From Desulfobacterales bacterium (GTDB taxonomy: Bacteria > Desulfobacterota > Desulfobacteria > Desulfobacterales > JAUCGF01): a stretch of 7,544 bases of DNA. A program made the translations under genes and the position numbers. This document shows, one piece after another, positions 5,636 through 7,544 of this stretch (the stretch's first letter is position 1; each line of letters starts with the position of its first letter). The notes beneath the pieces are model-generated. The model did not search any database. It was not told the origin of the DNA and worked only from the letters and a program-made list of their open reading frames with translations. Where the stretch lies: positions 9,899-17,442 of the forward strand of contig JAOZRC010000030.1 in assembly GCA_029940345.1 (NCBI GenBank). The letters run 5' to 3'.

Positions 5636-5986
5636 ATGGCCTGTTTTTTGTTTGTTTTAAGTCAGGATGACAATGAGAAAGCGACCAGATGTTTTCAATT
5701 CGCCAAAATTGCTCATTCAAAAGGACATCATGTTGATTTGTTTTTCATTGATGCCGGTGTTATGTGGGCAAATCAGGAAAGAGATTTAAACATAAAAACG
5801 GATACGGGGGATTGTCCTGCAGAATATTTGCCCTACCTGGCAGATAATGAAGTTGCCATAGGAATATGCACCCCTTGCGCCAAAAATCGTGGACTTGATG
5901 AAGCAAAGTTTTTCAGCAATATGGTGTTGGATGGCGGACCTCATCTGATTGATATGGCGGCTGAAGCAAAAGTTTTTAATTTTTAA
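5636..5986 (+). CDS. DsrE-like protein, second CxPC paralogue
   Basis: The 116-residue protein begins 'MACFLFVLSQDDNEKATRCF', the first strand and helix of the DsrE/DsrF-like fold, continues with 'KGHHVDLFFIDAGVMWANQ', and carries 'VAIGICTPCAKNRGL' with Cys78 and Cys81 as a C-x-P-C pair. Additional cysteines are C3, C19 and C60. It ends 'LIDMAAEAKVFNF', like many DsrE family members. The ATG at 5636 is preferred over an in-frame TTG at 5606 because GGGAG (5624-5628) sits 7 bases upstream and the strand begins directly at residue 2. It is clearly divergent from the DsrE-like protein encoded at 4418, so the two may serve different partners or form a hetero-oligomer; that is inference. A 92-base gap precedes it and holds only AT-rich sequence. 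Confidence 0.8.
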   Translation: MACFLFVLSQDDNEKATRCFQFAKIAHSKGHHVDLFFIDAGVMWANQERDLNIKTDTGDCPAEYLPYLADNEVAIGICTPCAKNRGLDEAKFFSNMVLDGGPHLIDMAAEAKVFNF

Positions 5987-6051
5987 AAATAGTGCTGATG
6001 TATTTTTATTTCGGCTTCCTTTAAAAATAAACAATCAATAAAGGGAAACAA

Positions 6052-7359
6052 ATGAAATCCGGACAAACGATAAATTCAGACGCGCTTGTCGTAGGCGGCG
6101 GAATAGCCGGTCTGCAAGCGGCGTTGGACTTGGCAGATCAGGATTTTAAGGTTGCGGTTGTAGAGAAAGACGCCACCATCGGAGGGAAGATGATCAGGCT
6201 CTCCAAGGTGTTCCCGACCCTCGACTGCGCCAGTTGCATTACGACCCCTAAGATGGCGGCCGCCGCGCATCATGAAAATATCACCCTGTTTACCTATTGT
6301 GATCTGTTGTCACTGAATCGCAATGGTGAGAATGTGTATGCGCAAATTCGGCAGCGTCCCAGGTATGTTGACCCTGTCGCATGTATCGGGTGCCGGCAGT
6401 GCGAGTACGCCTGTCCGGTGTATGTGGAAGATAAAGAAGAAGGGGACTTGTCCGCAAGGAAAGCGATCTATATCCCGTTTTCAAACGCGATTCCTCAATT
6501 GGCGGTGATGGACATTGAAAATTGTATGTTGTGCGGCAAGTGTGAAAAGGCCTGTCCCACTGATGCGATTGATTATTTTCAGCAAGCCCAGGAATTTACG
6601 ATACTGGCGAACACGGCAGTCATAGCGACCGGTATGGAATTAACGCCTGTTGAGACAAAAAGGCAATACGGCGATGGCCATATTCCGAATGTCATCACTT
6701 CCATGCAGATGGAAAGACTTCTGGCGCCTCACGGACCTTATAACCGGGTTCTTCGTCCGTCAGACGGAATGGCCCCGGATTCGATTGCGTTTATTCAATG
6801 CGCCGGGTCACGTGACAAGAGCATGGGGATTTCTTATTGTTCACGTATATGCTGTATGTATGCGATCAAAGAAGCGATGCTTCTTTCCGGTTCGTTGCCG
6901 CTGGCTGATATTTATATCTATTACATGGATATCAGGGCTTTTGGCAAAGGCTATGAGCAATTTTATCAAACCGCCATGGCAATGGGCATCCAATTCATCA
7001 AGGCCAAAGTCGCATTTATCAGTGAAGGGGAAAATGGCGCTGTCACGGTGCATTATGAGGATCAGAATGGCGAAGGTGTGACTACCGCCGATCATGATCT
7101 GGTTTCCCTCTCACTCGGCGCAGTCCCCGGTTGGAATCCGGAAGGCGTATGTTCAGTGTCAACTGCTGCGGATCATTTTATCAAAACAGTGCAGCCTAAA
7201 TTGGCCCCCACGCTAACGGATATGGATGGAGTTTTCACAGCCGGCGCAGCTCCCGGCCCGAAAGATATTGTTGACTCAATCGCCGAGGCCGGTGCGGCCG
7301 CAATGGAGGCTTCCAAATATTTGGTCGCCCAGGGCTTGCACACAAAAGTGGCTGCTTAA
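6052..7359 (+). CDS. HdrA/QmoA-like iron-sulfur flavoprotein, short form
   Basis: The 435-residue protein is a heterodisulfide-reductase A-type flavoprotein. An FAD-binding Rossmann motif GGGIAG (15-20) is near the N-terminus, followed by 'GGKMIRL' and 'PTLDCASCITTPKM' (C59, C62). An inserted two-cluster ferredoxin domain has C111-x2-C114-x2-C117-x3-C121-P and C158-x2-C161-x2-C164-x3-C168-P, each for a [4Fe-4S] cluster. 'CAGSRD' then 'YCSRICCMYAIKEA' supplies C250, C263, C267 and C268, the spacing of the extra cluster site of methanogen HdrA. 'DGVFTAGAAPGPKDI' (392-406) is the second FAD segment. Compared with full HdrA (about 650 residues) it lacks both the N-terminal domain and the C-terminal ferredoxin domain; QmoA is similar in length but, as I recall, lacks the inserted ferredoxin. 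AAGGGA (6041-6046) precedes the ATG. No transmembrane helix. It probably exchanges electrons with the MvhD-like protein and acts on sulfur held by TusA/DsrE; the reaction and direction are inferred. Confidence 0.92.
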   Translation: MKSGQTINSDALVVGGGIAGLQAALDLADQDFKVAVVEKDATIGGKMIRLSKVFPTLDCASCITTPKMAAAAHHENITLFTYCDLLSLNRNGENVYAQIRQRPRYVDPVACIGCRQCEYACPVYVEDKEEGDLSARKAIYIPFSNAIPQLAVMDIENCMLCGKCEKACPTDAIDYFQQAQEFTILANTAVIATGMELTPVETKRQYGDGHIPNVITSMQMERLLAPHGPYNRVLRPSDGMAPDSIAFIQCAGSRDKSMGISYCSRICCMYAIKEAMLLSGSLPLADIYIYYMDIRAFGKGYEQFYQTAMAMGIQFIKAKVAFISEGENGAVTVHYEDQNGEGVTTADHDLVSLSLGAVPGWNPEGVCSVSTAADHFIKTVQPKLAPTLTDMDGVFTAGAAPGPKDIVDSIAEAGAAAMEASKYLVAQGLHTKVAA

Positions 7360-7365
7360 AATTGA

Positions 7366-7484
7366 TTTGAGTGTATTGCGCCATGTAGGGTAGGCGGAGC
7401 GTAGCGAAACCCACCGTTTTACAAGATCAGACGTGGCAGGTTACGCTACGCCACACCTGCCCTGCGAAAAAAGGCACACTCAAA
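7366..7484. repeat. 119-bp palindromic element downstream of the operon, possible terminator
   Basis: The outer stem TTTGAGTGT (7366-7374) pairs exactly with ACACTCAAA (7476-7484). The inner stem pairs 7385-7411 (GTAGGGTAGGCGG...GCGTAGCGAAACC) with 7439-7465, imperfectly but including a GCGTAGCG/CGCTACGC core. The element starts six bases after the stop codon of the HdrA-like gene, so its hairpin could end or stabilise the operon transcript. A GTAGGGT...AACCCACC palindrome of this kind is familiar as a dispersed repeat in many environmental genomes (from memory). Confidence 0.65.
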
Positions 7485-7509
7485 AAATTTCGACCTGTGC
7501 AATTCGTTC

Positions 7510-7544
7510 AGAGTCCCATCGGGGCGGCATGTTTGTGGCAGTAA
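7510..7544. repeat. Dispersed repeat, copy 2 (cut by window end)
   Basis: Bases 7510-7538 match 2050-2078 at 24 of 29 positions, and all five differences are A/G changes. Both copies begin AGAGTCCCATC and share CGGCAT. The sequence runs off the window, so a right arm like that at 2113-2141 may follow. Confidence 0.7.

Noticed and set aside
6650..7081. A 143-codon plus-strand frame inside the HdrA-like gene.
   Set aside because: It is an alternative frame of a strongly conserved flavoprotein, and its product resembles no family.

Overview
The window reads as a piece of an anaerobic, sulfur-metabolising Desulfobacterota genome (Desulfobacterales-like). This is inferred from gene content only: an HdrA/QmoA-like flavoprotein, an MvhD-like protein, TusA and DsrE family proteins, a sigma-54 activator with a cysteine-rich PAS domain, and dispersed palindromic repeats of the sort common in that group. 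No rRNA, tRNA or CRISPR array is visible.

Layout. (1) Bases 1-807, plus strand: the 3' part of a protein with two fibronectin type III domains; its visible N-terminal part is an in-frame tandem duplication of an 84-bp unit. (2) Bases 817-2037, minus strand: an alpha/beta hydrolase of the lipase/PGAP1-like type, convergent with the first gene. (3) Bases 2038-2549: a repeat island with no intact gene. It holds an imperfect palindrome (2051-2141), a 202-bp nested palindrome with near-identical 8-bp flanks (2191-2392), and the N-terminal remnant of an integron-integrase-like tyrosine recombinase (2445-2537). (4) Bases 2550-3947, minus strand: a PAS / AAA+ / Fis-type sigma-54 activator. (5) Bases 3948-4154: a divergent control region with a cluster of GTTAA/TTAAC half-sites next to the regulator and a textbook -24/-12 promoter facing right. 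(6) Bases 4155-7359, plus strand: six genes that look like one operon: a TusA-fold protein without cysteine, a DsrE-like protein, a canonical TusA, an MvhD-like protein, a second DsrE-like protein, and a short HdrA-like iron-sulfur flavoprotein. (7) Bases 7360-7544: a long hairpin element and a second copy of the dispersed repeat found upstream of the hydrolase.

How it may work together (inference). TusA and the two DsrE-like proteins would carry sulfane sulfur as protein persulfides. The HdrA-like flavoprotein and the MvhD-like protein would move electrons to or from that sulfur. The divergent activator would switch the operon on through sigma-54, with its PAS cysteines as candidate sensors of redox state, metal or reactive sulfur. 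This differs from Dsr, Qmo and the classical sHdr systems in composition: no HdrB/HdrC, no DsrAB, no QmoB/QmoC and no YedE-type transporter appear in the window. It is the most interesting content here.
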